Shown here: positions 16,765 to 24,391 of the stretch, piece by piece
Numbering within the stretch: the stretch's first letter is position 1
Layout of the letters: each line of letters opens with the position of its first letter
Source of the DNA: Cryptobacterium sp. CAG:338
GTDB lineage: Bacteria > Actinomycetota > Coriobacteriia > Coriobacteriales > Eggerthellaceae
Direction: 5' to 3'
Assembly (NCBI GenBank): GCA_000435475.1
Contig: FR896048.1
Span: 65,349-96,055, forward strand
DNA: 30,707 nt
Program-made: the position numbers and the translations under genes
The notes under the pieces: model-generated
Database searches by the model: none
Seen by the model: the letters and a program-made list of their open reading frames with translations, nothing else
Told to the model about the DNA's origin: nothing

Positions 16765-16801
16765 AAAAATTGCGCCGCAGGTTTTCTGCGACGCAATTTT
16801 T
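16765..16801. terminator. Bidirectional terminator after the SDR gene
   Basis: Stem AAATTGCGCCGCAG (16767-16780) / CTGCGACGCAATTT (16786-16799) with one mismatch and loop GTTTT. It is flanked by an A-run on the left and a T-run on the right, so it can work for both the SDR gene and the convergent dehydrogenase gene. Confidence 0.85.
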
Positions 16802-16882
16802 GTTTAGTGGCTTTGATCAAAATAAATCAAGTAAGTTCGTTTTGATCTATTGGTACGAATAGGATCTCCTGAATAGAATTTC

Positions 16883-17821
16883 CTATCGGTATGAATAGAA
16901 TCCTTCGCCTGCATTGACGCCCAATTTACCTTCATCGATATAAGACTTTAGCATTGTAGCAATTTTGCCTTTTACTGATTCGGGGTCTTTTGCTTCAGGA
17001 TCCATTGCAATGATGTTGTATGCCGTTGTCAGTCCGACGATGTCTAAAATTTGGAATGGTCCTAGAGGAGCTCCCGTGCCCAGTCGCCAGGTTTGATCGA
17101 TGGTCTCAATATCAGCTACTCCTGTTGCGGCAAGCATTTGTGCTGAGGAAAGGAAGGGGACTAACATGCTATTGAGGATGTAACCCGGTTGTTCTTTCTT
17201 AAGACAGAGAGGAACCATACCAATCGCCTTAGCGAATTCAACAACTTGATCGTAATACTTTTGCTCAGTACCTGCATGACCCATTACTTCGGCGGTATTG
17301 TTGCGCCATATTTCGTTAGCAAAGTGGAGTGCTAAGTATTTTTCTGGTCTACCGGTGTATGACGCAAACATACTGGGAAGCATTGTAGATGAATTGGTGC
17401 AAATAATTGCATGTTCAGGAAGAAAACGGGCAGCTTGCGTATAGAAATCAATTTTCTGCTGAGGATCTTCAGCAATTGCTTCGATCACTAAATCGGCATG
17501 AGAGAATGCTTCTTCATAGCTTGTGGTTAGTTTTAGGCTCTCAAATGCATGAAGTGCCTGTTCTTTGAGTTGATCGAGTTTTTCTGCGGGAGTTTGAGGT
17601 GAATCGGCGAGTCCCCGAGCATAAGCAGCAGGATTGGTTTTCATTGCTTCTAGGGTAGCAATATAGATATCGCGGAATCGCTGAAGTTTTGGCGTGGCAC
17701 GCTCGATAGAAGCCTCGCTTCTCAGCCAAATGGTAACCTCAAATCCTTTGTAGGCGGATTGAAGTGCAATTTGACTTCCGAGAACTCCTCCGCCTGCTAC
17801 TACGATATTCTTGAAGTCCAT
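16883..17821 (-). CDS. 3-hydroxyacyl-CoA dehydrogenase family protein
   Basis: 312 residues, the usual size of a stand-alone short-chain 3-hydroxyacyl-CoA dehydrogenase (oxidises 3-hydroxyacyl-CoA with NAD+; 3-hydroxybutyryl-CoA in butyrate-forming anaerobes). N-terminal Rossmann domain with VVAGGGVLGSQIAL (residues 7-20) and the ADLVIEAIAED strand; CTNSS follows. The catalytic His is H166 in LALHFANEIWRNN and its Glu partner is probably E178. The usual HFFNP reads HFANE, a divergent active-site loop, so the substrate may differ from the standard. The C-terminal domain has QPGYILNSMLVPFL and ends in the common GEGFYSY. AGGAGGT lies 8 bases before the ATG. There are no thiolase, crotonase or acyl-CoA dehydrogenase genes nearby, so its pathway is not shown by context. 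Confidence 0.87.
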   Translation of the reverse strand: MDFKNIVVAGGGVLGSQIALQSAYKGFEVTIWLRSEASIERATPKLQRFRDIYIATLEAMKTNPAAYARGLADSPQTPAEKLDQLKEQALHAFESLKLTTSYEEAFSHADLVIEAIAEDPQQKIDFYTQAARFLPEHAIICTNSSTMLPSMFASYTGRPEKYLALHFANEIWRNNTAEVMGHAGTEQKYYDQVVEFAKAIGMVPLCLKKEQPGYILNSMLVPFLSSAQMLAATGVADIETIDQTWRLGTGAPLGPFQILDIVGLTTAYNIIAMDPEAKDPESVKGKIATMLKSYIDEGKLGVNAGEGFYSYR

Positions 17822-18035
17822 ATTAGTATGACCTCCTAAAATCGTTGCTTTTTGTTTATTTATACTCCGAGCTTTTTTGATACGCGATAAGGAGACTGTA
17901 TTGGTGTCATTTTGTTAGGGTTAGTGGAAGATAATCGTCGAAAACATGAAAAGTGTATCCAAATTGGTAGCTTATCAAGAAGTGCAGTATAGTCTTTCTT
18001 TGACCTAAGTTTTTCAGTACAAAAGGGTGGCAAGT

Positions 18036-18704
18036 ATGAATATTCCAGGTTTAGTTACGATCAAACCGAATCAAGAACAACTTCTACGGGATGTTGCCGT
18101 TATGATGGGCACTTCATTCTTAGAAGAAAACTGGTTTATTACTTGGCTTTCCGCGTTAGATGCTTTGGAAACAACAAAGGAGCGAAAAGAAGAACTGATG
18201 CATGCGGTTTTTCTTGATGATTTAGAAGTACATGCACCGTTTGAAGGGGTGTATGCATTGCCAGATCTAACGGCAGCAACAGGTGCTTATAGGTTTAGTG
18301 AGCTTAAGGGCACCACTCATTCTGAGCTTGAAGAGCAAACGGGTAAACATTTAACTGAAGTTGCTACGGATGAAGAGCTAAAGCTCCTTGATGAGCAAGC
18401 TCGCAAAATGGAGCCCATTTCACAATTTGATTGGGCTCGACATTTAGAGAAGGGCAATGACCATATTTATTTTTATGCGTGGGCGGTTGATCCTTCAGCA
18501 CGTGGAACAGGCGCTTTGCGTAAGCTTTTAGACCCTCTTTTTGCTTTTGCTGACGATCATGGTCTTAATTGTTATCTGGAGTGTTACGCAGATAGATTGC
18601 AGCATATGTATGAGCATCTAGGGTTTGAGCTGATAGATGAACTCTACGCTCCAGGGTTTGAAGTATATGAACGTCGGATGGTAAGACGTGCACGCATTCT
18701 TTAG
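18036..18704 (+). CDS. GNAT-family N-acetyltransferase
   Basis: 222 residues. The acetyl-CoA binding motif A appears as YAWAVDPSARGTGALRKLLDPLFAFAD (residues about 146-172), followed by LNCYLECYADRLQHMYEHLGFELID (motif B). The N-terminal half, about 130 residues before motif A, is longer than in minimal GNATs and resembles proteins annotated only as GNAT. The ATG at 18036 is chosen because AAAGGG lies 8 bases upstream; a GTG nine bases earlier overlaps that site. It is divergent from the acyl-CoA dehydrogenase-family gene and convergent with the LysR gene, 32 bp apart. Substrate unknown. Confidence 0.82.
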   Translation: MNIPGLVTIKPNQEQLLRDVAVMMGTSFLEENWFITWLSALDALETTKERKEELMHAVFLDDLEVHAPFEGVYALPDLTAATGAYRFSELKGTTHSELEEQTGKHLTEVATDEELKLLDEQARKMEPISQFDWARHLEKGNDHIYFYAWAVDPSARGTGALRKLLDPLFAFADDHGLNCYLECYADRLQHMYEHLGFELIDELYAPGFEVYERRMVRRARIL

Positions 18705-18736
18705 GCTCGATCGCAGAATAAATCATAAGTTGATTA

Positions 18737-19597
18737 TTATGAATTACCTGTTTTTGAGTGTGATTCAACCCAATCAAATAATGCTGAAGCTTGATTGGAT
18801 GCTTCGGCATTTACGATGAGATAGAAATGGGCGCATGCTTCTTTTTCAGTAAGAGGAACAATGGTGCGCCCTTCTATTTCTCTCGATAAATAGGCAGCAT
18901 CAGTAACAAAACAAAGAGCAGAGCTTGATTGGGTTAGTTGTTGAAATACGGAATAATCCTCCTGAATAATAAGGGTTGAATGAGGAAGAGCTTTATCGAC
19001 CAAATCTCGCCAAAATCCTATGTTTTCATACAGCAAAAACGTTTCTCCATCTAATTCGGAGATGCTAAGAGAAGTTTTCTTAGCTAAGGGATGTGAATTA
19101 GGGATAGAAACGGAAAGATGTTCGTCCATCAAGTGGCAACAACGCATTGCGGGATACGTAATTGGTTTATAAGAAATACCGAGATCGAATAATTGATCCA
19201 TCACTCCGCGTTCTACATCTTCTTGTTTGGTGATGTGAGAAGACAGAAGTTGATCTGGGAATCGTTCGACCGCCAATGCGGTTAGGCGCCAGAGGGGTGC
19301 GGGTGCAACAGTGCCTACATGGAGCGCGGTTGCTCTGTGTGCTAAATCATTAAGCGCAATGCGCATCAGGCGTTCCTCGTGAAGAATGCTACGAACATAT
19401 TCCAAGGCAGTTGCTCCTGCTTGGTTGAGAGAGATTGCTCGTCCATTGCGATCGAAAAGCTGAATACCTAATTCTTGTTCTAATCGTGCAAGTGATCGGC
19501 TCAACGCAGGCTGAGAAATATGGAGCTGTTCAGACGCTGCGCTTACGGTTCCAAGCTGCGCGACACAGAGGAATTGATGTAGCTGTTCAAAATTCAT
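18737..19597 (-). CDS. LysR-family transcriptional regulator
   Basis: 286 residues. The N-terminal winged helix is typical: MNFEQLHQFLCVAQLGTVSAASEQLHISQPALSRSLARLEQELGIQLFDR, then the linker helix. The effector domain (about 90-280) has two periplasmic-binding-protein-like lobes; DLGISYKPI and LLYENIGFW line the likely ligand cleft. The ATG at 19597 has AAAGGGG 6 bases upstream; an in-frame GTG-like start further up would add seven residues over that site. It is divergent from two aldo/keto reductase genes, with a dyad in the gap. By the usual LysR logic it is their likely activator and represses itself. The inducer is unknown, probably a carbonyl or related small molecule. Confidence 0.9.
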   Translation of the reverse strand: MNFEQLHQFLCVAQLGTVSAASEQLHISQPALSRSLARLEQELGIQLFDRNGRAISLNQAGATALEYVRSILHEERLMRIALNDLAHRATALHVGTVAPAPLWRLTALAVERFPDQLLSSHITKQEDVERGVMDQLFDLGISYKPITYPAMRCCHLMDEHLSVSIPNSHPLAKKTSLSISELDGETFLLYENIGFWRDLVDKALPHSTLIIQEDYSVFQQLTQSSSALCFVTDAAYLSREIEGRTIVPLTEKEACAHFYLIVNAEASNQASALFDWVESHSKTGNS

Positions 19598-19623
19598 ACG
19601 TTTCCCCTTTATAACCATTGTGC

Positions 19624-19639
19624 ATAAGAGATATCTTAT
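19624..19639. promoter_or_regulatory. Candidate LysR-type binding dyad
   Basis: ATAAGA (19624-19629) GATA TCTTAT (19634-19639) is a perfect dyad in the 112-bp gap between the LysR gene and the first reductase gene. It lies 26 bp from the LysR start and 70 bp from the reductase start. Partial extension into TGCA on both sides is visible. T and A lie 12 rather than 11 bases apart, so it is close to, not exactly, a T-N11-A box. Confidence 0.45.
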
Positions 19640-19709
19640 ATTGCATTGTACTTTATGGTCTCTGCCTGGAAAAATAGTCTTAGAAAAACGTTAAAGAAAA
19701 GAGGCTATT

Positions 19710-20558
19710 ATGATCAATTTCATTATGAATAACGGTTTGGATATTCCTGCAATTGGCTATGGCGTCTTTATGATGTCATCTGTAGAGATTGAGCAGCATC
19801 TCCCTGAAGCTATTGAGACGGGATATCGTCATATTGACACGGCAAATGCGTACTTCAATGAAGTTGCGGTAGGTAAAGTTATAAAGGAATCTGGCATAGC
19901 ACGAGAAGATTTCTTTATTACTTCGAAACTGTTCCCACAAAGCTATGAATACGAACAGTGCAAGAAAGATATTGACGCAACGCTTGAACGTATGCAGTTG
20001 GATTATCTCGACTTAATGCTTTTCCACCAACCGTATGGTGAATACGTTTCTGGTTGGAAGGCTATGGAGGAAGCTGTACAGGAAGGCAAGGTAAAGTCTA
20101 TTGGTCTTTCGAATTTTCCTATGCACAAGATTCAGGAAATTTTAGATGTTGCAACAATTAAGCCTGCAGTTCTTCAAGTTGAGATCAATCCTTACTGGAA
20201 TCAGCATGAATTAAAAGAACAGCTCAAAGCACAAAACATTACTTTTGAGGGTTGGTACCCCTTAGGACATGGTGATGCAAACCTGCTTAATGAGCCTGTT
20301 TTCGCTAAGTTAGCAAAGAAGTACGGCAAAACAACCGCTCAGATTATTATGCGTTGGCACTTGCAGGAAGGAAACGTTATCTTCCCTAAAACGCTTAACC
20401 CGCAGCATATGGCAGACAATCTAGATATATTTGATTTTGAATTGACCGATGAAGAAATGGCGGCAATTAACAGCTTGCCTCAAAAAGCCTATTACGTAGT
20501 TTCAGAAGAAGCACCAGCTTTCGTGCTTAACCATAACGACTACAGCAAGCAAGCGTAA
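19710..20558 (+). CDS. Aldo/keto reductase (first of a tandem pair)
   Basis: 282-residue NAD(P)H-dependent carbonyl reductase with a TIM-barrel fold. The catalytic tetrad is complete: D43 and Y48 (IDTANAYFNE), K73 (ITSKLF) and H106 (LMLFHQP). GLSNF and the C-terminal cofactor site (VIFPKTLNPQHMADN) fit the 2,5-diketo-gluconate reductase-like AKR5 group. AGAGG lies 6-7 bases before the ATG. The second reductase follows 28 bp downstream, so the two are almost certainly co-transcribed. Likely regulated by the divergent LysR protein. Substrate unknown; detoxification of aldehydes or sugar-ketone reduction are the common roles. Confidence 0.92.
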   Translation: MINFIMNNGLDIPAIGYGVFMMSSVEIEQHLPEAIETGYRHIDTANAYFNEVAVGKVIKESGIAREDFFITSKLFPQSYEYEQCKKDIDATLERMQLDYLDLMLFHQPYGEYVSGWKAMEEAVQEGKVKSIGLSNFPMHKIQEILDVATIKPAVLQVEINPYWNQHELKEQLKAQNITFEGWYPLGHGDANLLNEPVFAKLAKKYGKTTAQIIMRWHLQEGNVIFPKTLNPQHMADNLDIFDFELTDEEMAAINSLPQKAYYVVSEEAPAFVLNHNDYSKQA

Positions 20559-20586
20559 TCAATTAATCGAAAGAAGGAATACGGTT

Positions 20587-21465
20587 ATGGAATACGTGAC
20601 ACTCAATAATGGAGTAAAAATGCCCATGCTGGGCTATGGTGTTTTCCAAACACCTCCCGAGGAAACCGAGCGCTGCGTTAAAGAGGCTCTTGAGGTTGGC
20701 TATCGTCTAATTGATACTGCGCAAGCGTATGGAAATGAAGAGGGAGTGGGTGCCGCGGTAGCAAAAAGTGGCATTCCTCGTGAAGAGATCTTTATTACCA
20801 GTAAAATTTGGGTTTCCAACATGAATTATGAAAGAGCACGTGTGTCTATTGATGAAACGTTAAAGAAGCTCGGAACTGATTATGTTGACCTGATGCTTCT
20901 TCATCAAGCGATGGGGGATTATCCAGGGGCTTACCGCGCGATGGAAGAAGCCTATAAGCAGGGAAAGATTCGGGCTATTGGTTTATCGAATTTCTACCCT
21001 GAGTGTTTGACCGATGTTTGCATGCTGGCTGAAGTTACTCCGACAGTTAATCAAATAGAAACCCATCCGTTCCGTCAGCAAGATGAGGCGCATGCCAATA
21101 TGGATAAACTTGGAGTAGTCCATGAGGCTTGGGCTCCCTTTGCGGAAGGTAAAAACAATATTTTCACAAATCCAATTCTTTCTGAGATTGGTGAGAAATA
21201 CGGTAAAAAGCCAGGACAGGTAGTATTGCGTGCCTTAATGCAAAAAGGTGTGGTAGTGATCCCAAAGACGGTTCATAAGCAGCGTATGGAAGAAAATTTC
21301 GATGTGTTTGATTTTGAGCTGACTTCCGAAGATTTAGAAAAATTTACTTCGTTGGAGGACCCAGCATTTCCTCCTATCTTTGATCATTTTGATGTCAATG
21401 TAGTAGGTTGGATGCTTGGTGAATTAGTAAAGAAGCAGCAGCTTCAAGGAGCCTCACTCTATTAA
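20587..21465 (+). CDS. Aldo/keto reductase (second of a tandem pair)
   Basis: 292-residue paralogue of the preceding gene with the tetrad at identical positions: D43 and Y48 (IDTAQAYGNE), K73 (ITSKIW) and H106 (LLHQA). IRAIGLSNF and VVIPKTVHKQRMEEN are conserved. The C-terminal 30 residues (DHFDVNVVGWMLGELVKKQQLQGASLY) are longer than in its neighbour and may shape the substrate pocket. GAAGGAA precedes the ATG by 8 bases. It ends 10 bp from the stop of the convergent P1 peptidase gene with no clear terminator between, so transcripts from the two genes may overlap. The pair probably arose by tandem duplication and then diverged. Confidence 0.92.
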   Translation: MEYVTLNNGVKMPMLGYGVFQTPPEETERCVKEALEVGYRLIDTAQAYGNEEGVGAAVAKSGIPREEIFITSKIWVSNMNYERARVSIDETLKKLGTDYVDLMLLHQAMGDYPGAYRAMEEAYKQGKIRAIGLSNFYPECLTDVCMLAEVTPTVNQIETHPFRQQDEAHANMDKLGVVHEAWAPFAEGKNNIFTNPILSEIGEKYGKKPGQVVLRALMQKGVVVIPKTVHKQRMEENFDVFDFELTSEDLEKFTSLEDPAFPPIFDHFDVNVVGWMLGELVKKQQLQGASLY

Positions 21466-21475
21466 TTGCCGAGTC

Positions 21476-22570
21476 TCAGTGGGCTATTTCTCTGCAAAGC
21501 TCTGGATTTATTTTGCTGGCAGTGGTAAGTCCACATGCGGGAGTGGCGAGGGTAACTGCTCGTAAGATTGCGTGCTGCATCGCTTCTGTTGCCATAATAG
21601 CAACGAGATCAAAGTTCGCTTCTTGTTTTCCAGATGCCATGGTAAAAATCGTATCGCCGTCAGCAGAGGTGTGGACGGGTTTGATGACACGAGCATAGGC
21701 ATCGTGAGTAATAGAAGAGACTTTTTGGCATTGAGCTTTAGTTAATTTTGCGTTGGTAAGCACTACGCCAATGGTGGTATTTGTGCACGGCGATGTAGTT
21801 GTGAAATTTTGCGTGTTGCGAGAACTATCTGAAGAGATGCTTTTTTCTTTTTCATCACTAGGAGTTGATTCGTCTTTAGAGGAAGTCATTGATAGTAAAA
21901 CTGGATCGAGAGGATCCATTAAAGTCCCATTCTCGTCTACATGTCCAGCAAGCGGGGTACCTTCTGGGGTGCATACGGTGCCGAGTGCATTAACCGCAAC
22001 TATTGCGACTACCACTACCTCCTCTTCTTCATTGATTGGTGCTCGTAGTCCATAAATGCCAAGTCCTGATTTGGTTGCTTGTTGAGGATCAAGCATTTTT
22101 CCGACGGTAGCTCCGCAGCCAGCTCCCACATTCCCTTCCATGGGTTGCTTGGATTTGCAGGAATTATCCAAGGCACTACAACAGGCTTCTGCGCCCATTT
22201 TTGCAGTGGGGTGTTCAGGTTGTCCGTAGGGTAAATCGAACAAACAAGCGCCTACCACAATAGGTACTCGTAGCCCGCATAGCTCAAACCCTACTTTGCG
22301 GTTGGCGAGTTCTTGCATGACGCCGGTTGCAGCTTCTAGACCAAAAGCACTTCCGCCGCTTAGTACTACTGCATGAATAGCTTCAACCATGTTTTCTGGT
22401 TTCAACAAGTCGGTTTCGCGTGTTGCAGGACCTCCGCCTCTAACATCAACACTGCAGGTGGAACCTTCAACTGATAGTACGACCGTGCATCCTGTAGCCG
22501 CATCGAGATTTTGAGCGTGCCCGACTTTAAATTCTGGCAAGTCAGAAAGATGTGCTTGTTTGAAGTTCAT
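21476..22570 (-). CDS. P1-family (DmpA-like) self-processing aminopeptidase
   Basis: 364 residues of the P1/DmpA Ntn-type peptidase family, which cut themselves into two chains. The new N-terminal Ser/Thr then acts as nucleophile for release of N-terminal residues from peptides or amides. Family stretches are VRGGGPATRETDLL, VVLSGGSAFGLEAATGVM (about 68-85) and EGNVGAGCGATVGK. The likely cleavage region is NTTIGVVLTNAKLTKAQ, with T265 or T266 as nucleophile. Just before it lies a Ser/Asp/Glu/Lys-rich insertion of about 35 residues (about 228-262) that looks flexible and would be exposed before processing. AGGAGC lies 6 bases before the ATG. It is downstream of the ABC-F gene on the same strand (77-bp gap), but its own ribosome binding site and the gap do not prove an operon. 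Confidence 0.88.
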   Translation of the reverse strand: MNFKQAHLSDLPEFKVGHAQNLDAATGCTVVLSVEGSTCSVDVRGGGPATRETDLLKPENMVEAIHAVVLSGGSAFGLEAATGVMQELANRKVGFELCGLRVPIVVGACLFDLPYGQPEHPTAKMGAEACCSALDNSCKSKQPMEGNVGAGCGATVGKMLDPQQATKSGLGIYGLRAPINEEEEVVVVAIVAVNALGTVCTPEGTPLAGHVDENGTLMDPLDPVLLSMTSSKDESTPSDEKEKSISSDSSRNTQNFTTTSPCTNTTIGVVLTNAKLTKAQCQKVSSITHDAYARVIKPVHTSADGDTIFTMASGKQEANFDLVAIMATEAMQHAILRAVTLATPACGLTTASKINPELCREIAH

Positions 22571-22647
22571 AAAAGCTCCTAGTAAATGCTTGTGGTTGCA
22601 GAGGGTATGTCTTTCAAGATTGTGAAAAGTTTTATGAATTGAAGTAT

Positions 22648-24132
22648 TTAGGTAAGGGTGATAATTTCATTTGTTGTCGCTTCCATAAAGGTTTCATCAT
22701 GGCTTATTAGCAATAATGCACCAGGAAAGTTTGCAAGTGCTTGCTCAAGTGCTTCTATTGAGTGAATATCAAGGTGATTGGTAGGTTCATCCATGATTAT
22801 TAACTCAGGTGCTTGCAGTATACCAAGCGCTAAAAACAGTTTACGTGCTTCGCCAGGGCTTGTTTCATTGCCATCAAGTATGCGTTTGGGATCTGAATTT
22901 AGCTGAGCGACTATTGAGAGTAGTTTTCCTTTCTCTTGTTTAGGCAAAGAGCGAATGGTAGTTAAGATTTGTTCGCGCTTTTCTTTTGATAACTCTTGAG
23001 GCAAATAGAGCAATTGCAGAGGAGTTCTATCTTGCTCTTGGGTGATCTGAGAGACGATTTGCTCAACCAGAGTTGTTTTACCAATACCGTTTTGCCCCTG
23101 AATTCCTAGGTGTGTTGTGTTTTCAAGCGAGATGGTAGGTATAGTTAACTGTCTTCCTTGAGCGGTAAGTATCTGGTGTGCAGGAAGATAGAGCAGGGTT
23201 TTTCGGGGCGAAGGTTTGCTTTCGACCCAAAGAGTGCTTTGATATTCTTTTTCAATGTGAAATGCTGCTAATTTTTCTTGTTCCTTCTTTAAACGGGCAT
23301 CCATAGACGCTGCAAGTGCTCCTGCCTTACCGTCTTGTCCCGTATAAATTGCGAGTTTAATTTTTGCTCGTCCATCTCGGTCGTGCTTGTCAAGATTTTT
23401 AGCGCTTCTTCTTTTTGCAGTTTGCGCTGCTTTATGTGAGCGTTGTGCATATTCAGTCTGCAGTTTTTGAATCCGTGCTTTCTGTGCTTCTTTTTCGCGT
23501 GTTGCGCTCATGATTTCAAGCTGTGATTGGCGTTTTACTTCTGAATAGGTTCCAGGTCGCATAATAATTTTGCGGTTTTCGAAACACAGACATTGGGTTA
23601 CGAGATTGTCTAAGAGAGTGCGATCATGTGAAATAAGAAGTCCCGTTCCTTTGTAGGTGCTCAGAACATGTGATATTTCGTTTCGACAGGCGGCATCTAC
23701 ATGGTTAGTCGGCTCATCTAATATAAGAAGCTCTGGGTTTGTCCAGAGGGCAACAGCAATTTGAATCTTTTTCTGTTCGCCTGCACTTAGTTCAGAAAAA
23801 CGCCACAACATTTCATCATCAATATTGAAAAGTGAACGCAATTTCTGTGCTTCTTTGTTGTAGTCACAGGAGAAATCGAAAAGTAGTTCGGGCTGAATTC
23901 CAGCATCCTGTTCGCAATAGGCGTAGGAAAGGCGAGGTGATACTTGCCCAGAATCGGGCGTTAGAAGTCCACATGTTAGACGAGCTAAGGTGGTTTTACC
24001 ACAACCATTATTTCCTATAACACCTGTCCATCCTTTAGGAAAGGAAACACTGGCATGATCTATGGTAGGTGCTGAAGCGCCAGGAAAAGTGTATGAAATA
24101 TGGGTAAGAGTAAGAATGGATGACTGAGTCAT
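22648..24132 (-). CDS. ABC-F family ATPase (ribosome-protection type)
   Basis: 494 residues with two ABC domains and no transmembrane helices. Domain 1: Walker A IGNNGCGKTT (about 39-48), signature LSAGEQKK, Walker B LLILDEPTNHVD. Domain 2: Walker A GQNGIGKTT, signature SPGEARK, Walker B LIIMDEPTNHLD. DEPTNH in both is the ABC-F hallmark. The Lys/Arg-rich linker (about 210-330, with KAQKARIQKLQTEYAQ and RRSAKNLDKHDRDGRAK) is the P-site tRNA interaction domain that reaches into the ribosome. It may give resistance to antibiotics of the peptidyl transferase centre (lincosamide, streptogramin A, pleuromutilin or phenicol type), but the subclass is not identifiable by eye. The ATG at 24132 has AAAGGAG 7 bases upstream. 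The frame is also open upstream through the leader. The leader structure suggests antibiotic-inducible attenuation. Confidence 0.87.
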   Translation of the reverse strand: MTQSSILTLTHISYTFPGASAPTIDHASVSFPKGWTGVIGNNGCGKTTLARLTCGLLTPDSGQVSPRLSYAYCEQDAGIQPELLFDFSCDYNKEAQKLRSLFNIDDEMLWRFSELSAGEQKKIQIAVALWTNPELLILDEPTNHVDAACRNEISHVLSTYKGTGLLISHDRTLLDNLVTQCLCFENRKIIMRPGTYSEVKRQSQLEIMSATREKEAQKARIQKLQTEYAQRSHKAAQTAKRRSAKNLDKHDRDGRAKIKLAIYTGQDGKAGALAASMDARLKKEQEKLAAFHIEKEYQSTLWVESKPSPRKTLLYLPAHQILTAQGRQLTIPTISLENTTHLGIQGQNGIGKTTLVEQIVSQITQEQDRTPLQLLYLPQELSKEKREQILTTIRSLPKQEKGKLLSIVAQLNSDPKRILDGNETSPGEARKLFLALGILQAPELIIMDEPTNHLDIHSIEALEQALANFPGALLLISHDETFMEATTNEIITLT

Positions 24133-24278
24133 GTGAAGTCTCCTTTTATTAACGTCAGGGGGTACCTTAGAAAGAGAAACCACCAGAAGATAGGTGCCAG
24201 TTTCGTGGACTTGTGACAGAAAGCCTTGTGGGCAAACACGCAACAAGAAATAAAACCAAAGGTACTTTGGTATTGACG

Positions 24279-24290
24279 TTAGAACTTCAC
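24279..24290 (-). CDS. Putative 3-residue leader ORF (GTG AAG TTC TAA)
   Basis: GTG at 24290 lies 8 bases after a strong TTAGGAG (24305-24299) and is followed by AAG TTC TAA, giving fMet-Lys-Phe. The stop codon overlaps the first arm of the long-range pairing. A ribosome halted here would cover the 5' arm of the terminator hairpin that starts 8 bases downstream. The strong ribosome binding site with no longer ORF is the main evidence. Confidence 0.4.
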   Translation of the reverse strand: MKF

Positions 24291-24301
24291 TGATCAATCT
24301 C

Positions 24302-24325
24302 CTAACCTGAACAAAGGCTTGGCAT
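24302..24325 (-). CDS. Putative 7-residue leader peptide
   Basis: ATG-initiated ORF encoding MPSLCSG, ending in TAG at 24304-24302. AAAGG lies 5 bases upstream of the ATG but within the first leader hairpin. The stop codon overlaps the TTAGGAG ribosome binding site of the next tiny ORF, allowing coupled translation. Too short to judge by coding statistics. Confidence 0.35.
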   Translation of the reverse strand: MPSLCSG

Positions 24326-24391
24326 ATGGGCCTTTGCGGGGTGAATGATAATTTGCTGCAAGCTTTAATGGTTTTTGGAGGAACACATTAA

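Larger units (their letters stand above)
24140..24336 (-). promoter_or_regulatory. Candidate transcription attenuator leader of the ABC-F gene
   Basis: Read on the minus strand from 24336. First, a 7-bp hairpin CAAAGGC/GCCTTTG (24330-24336 with 24312-24318) covers the ribosome binding site of a 7-codon ORF. Next come two tiny ORFs. Then a perfect terminator-like hairpin ACCAAAG-TAC-CTTTGGT (24271-24255) is followed by TTTATTTCTT. Further down, TGACGTTA (24157-24150) is complementary to TAACGTCA (24281-24274), and AAGGTAC (24168-24162) to GTACCTT (24265-24259). Nested, these would form a helix incompatible with the terminator. This is the layout of ribosome-controlled attenuators before ABC-F resistance genes. 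The elements are seen; the mechanism is inferred. Confidence 0.55.

Noticed and set aside
21753..22055. 100-codon plus-strand ORF inside the P1 peptidase gene
   Set aside because: Lies entirely antisense to a well-supported family gene and has low-complexity composition mirroring the Ser-rich insertion. Not a plausible protein.
24133..24297. Open frame extending the ABC-F gene 55 codons upstream
   Set aside because: The extension runs through the hairpin leader, has no usable ribosome binding site at its TTG start, and would precede the normal ABC-F N-terminus. The ATG at 24132 has an excellent AAAGGAG.
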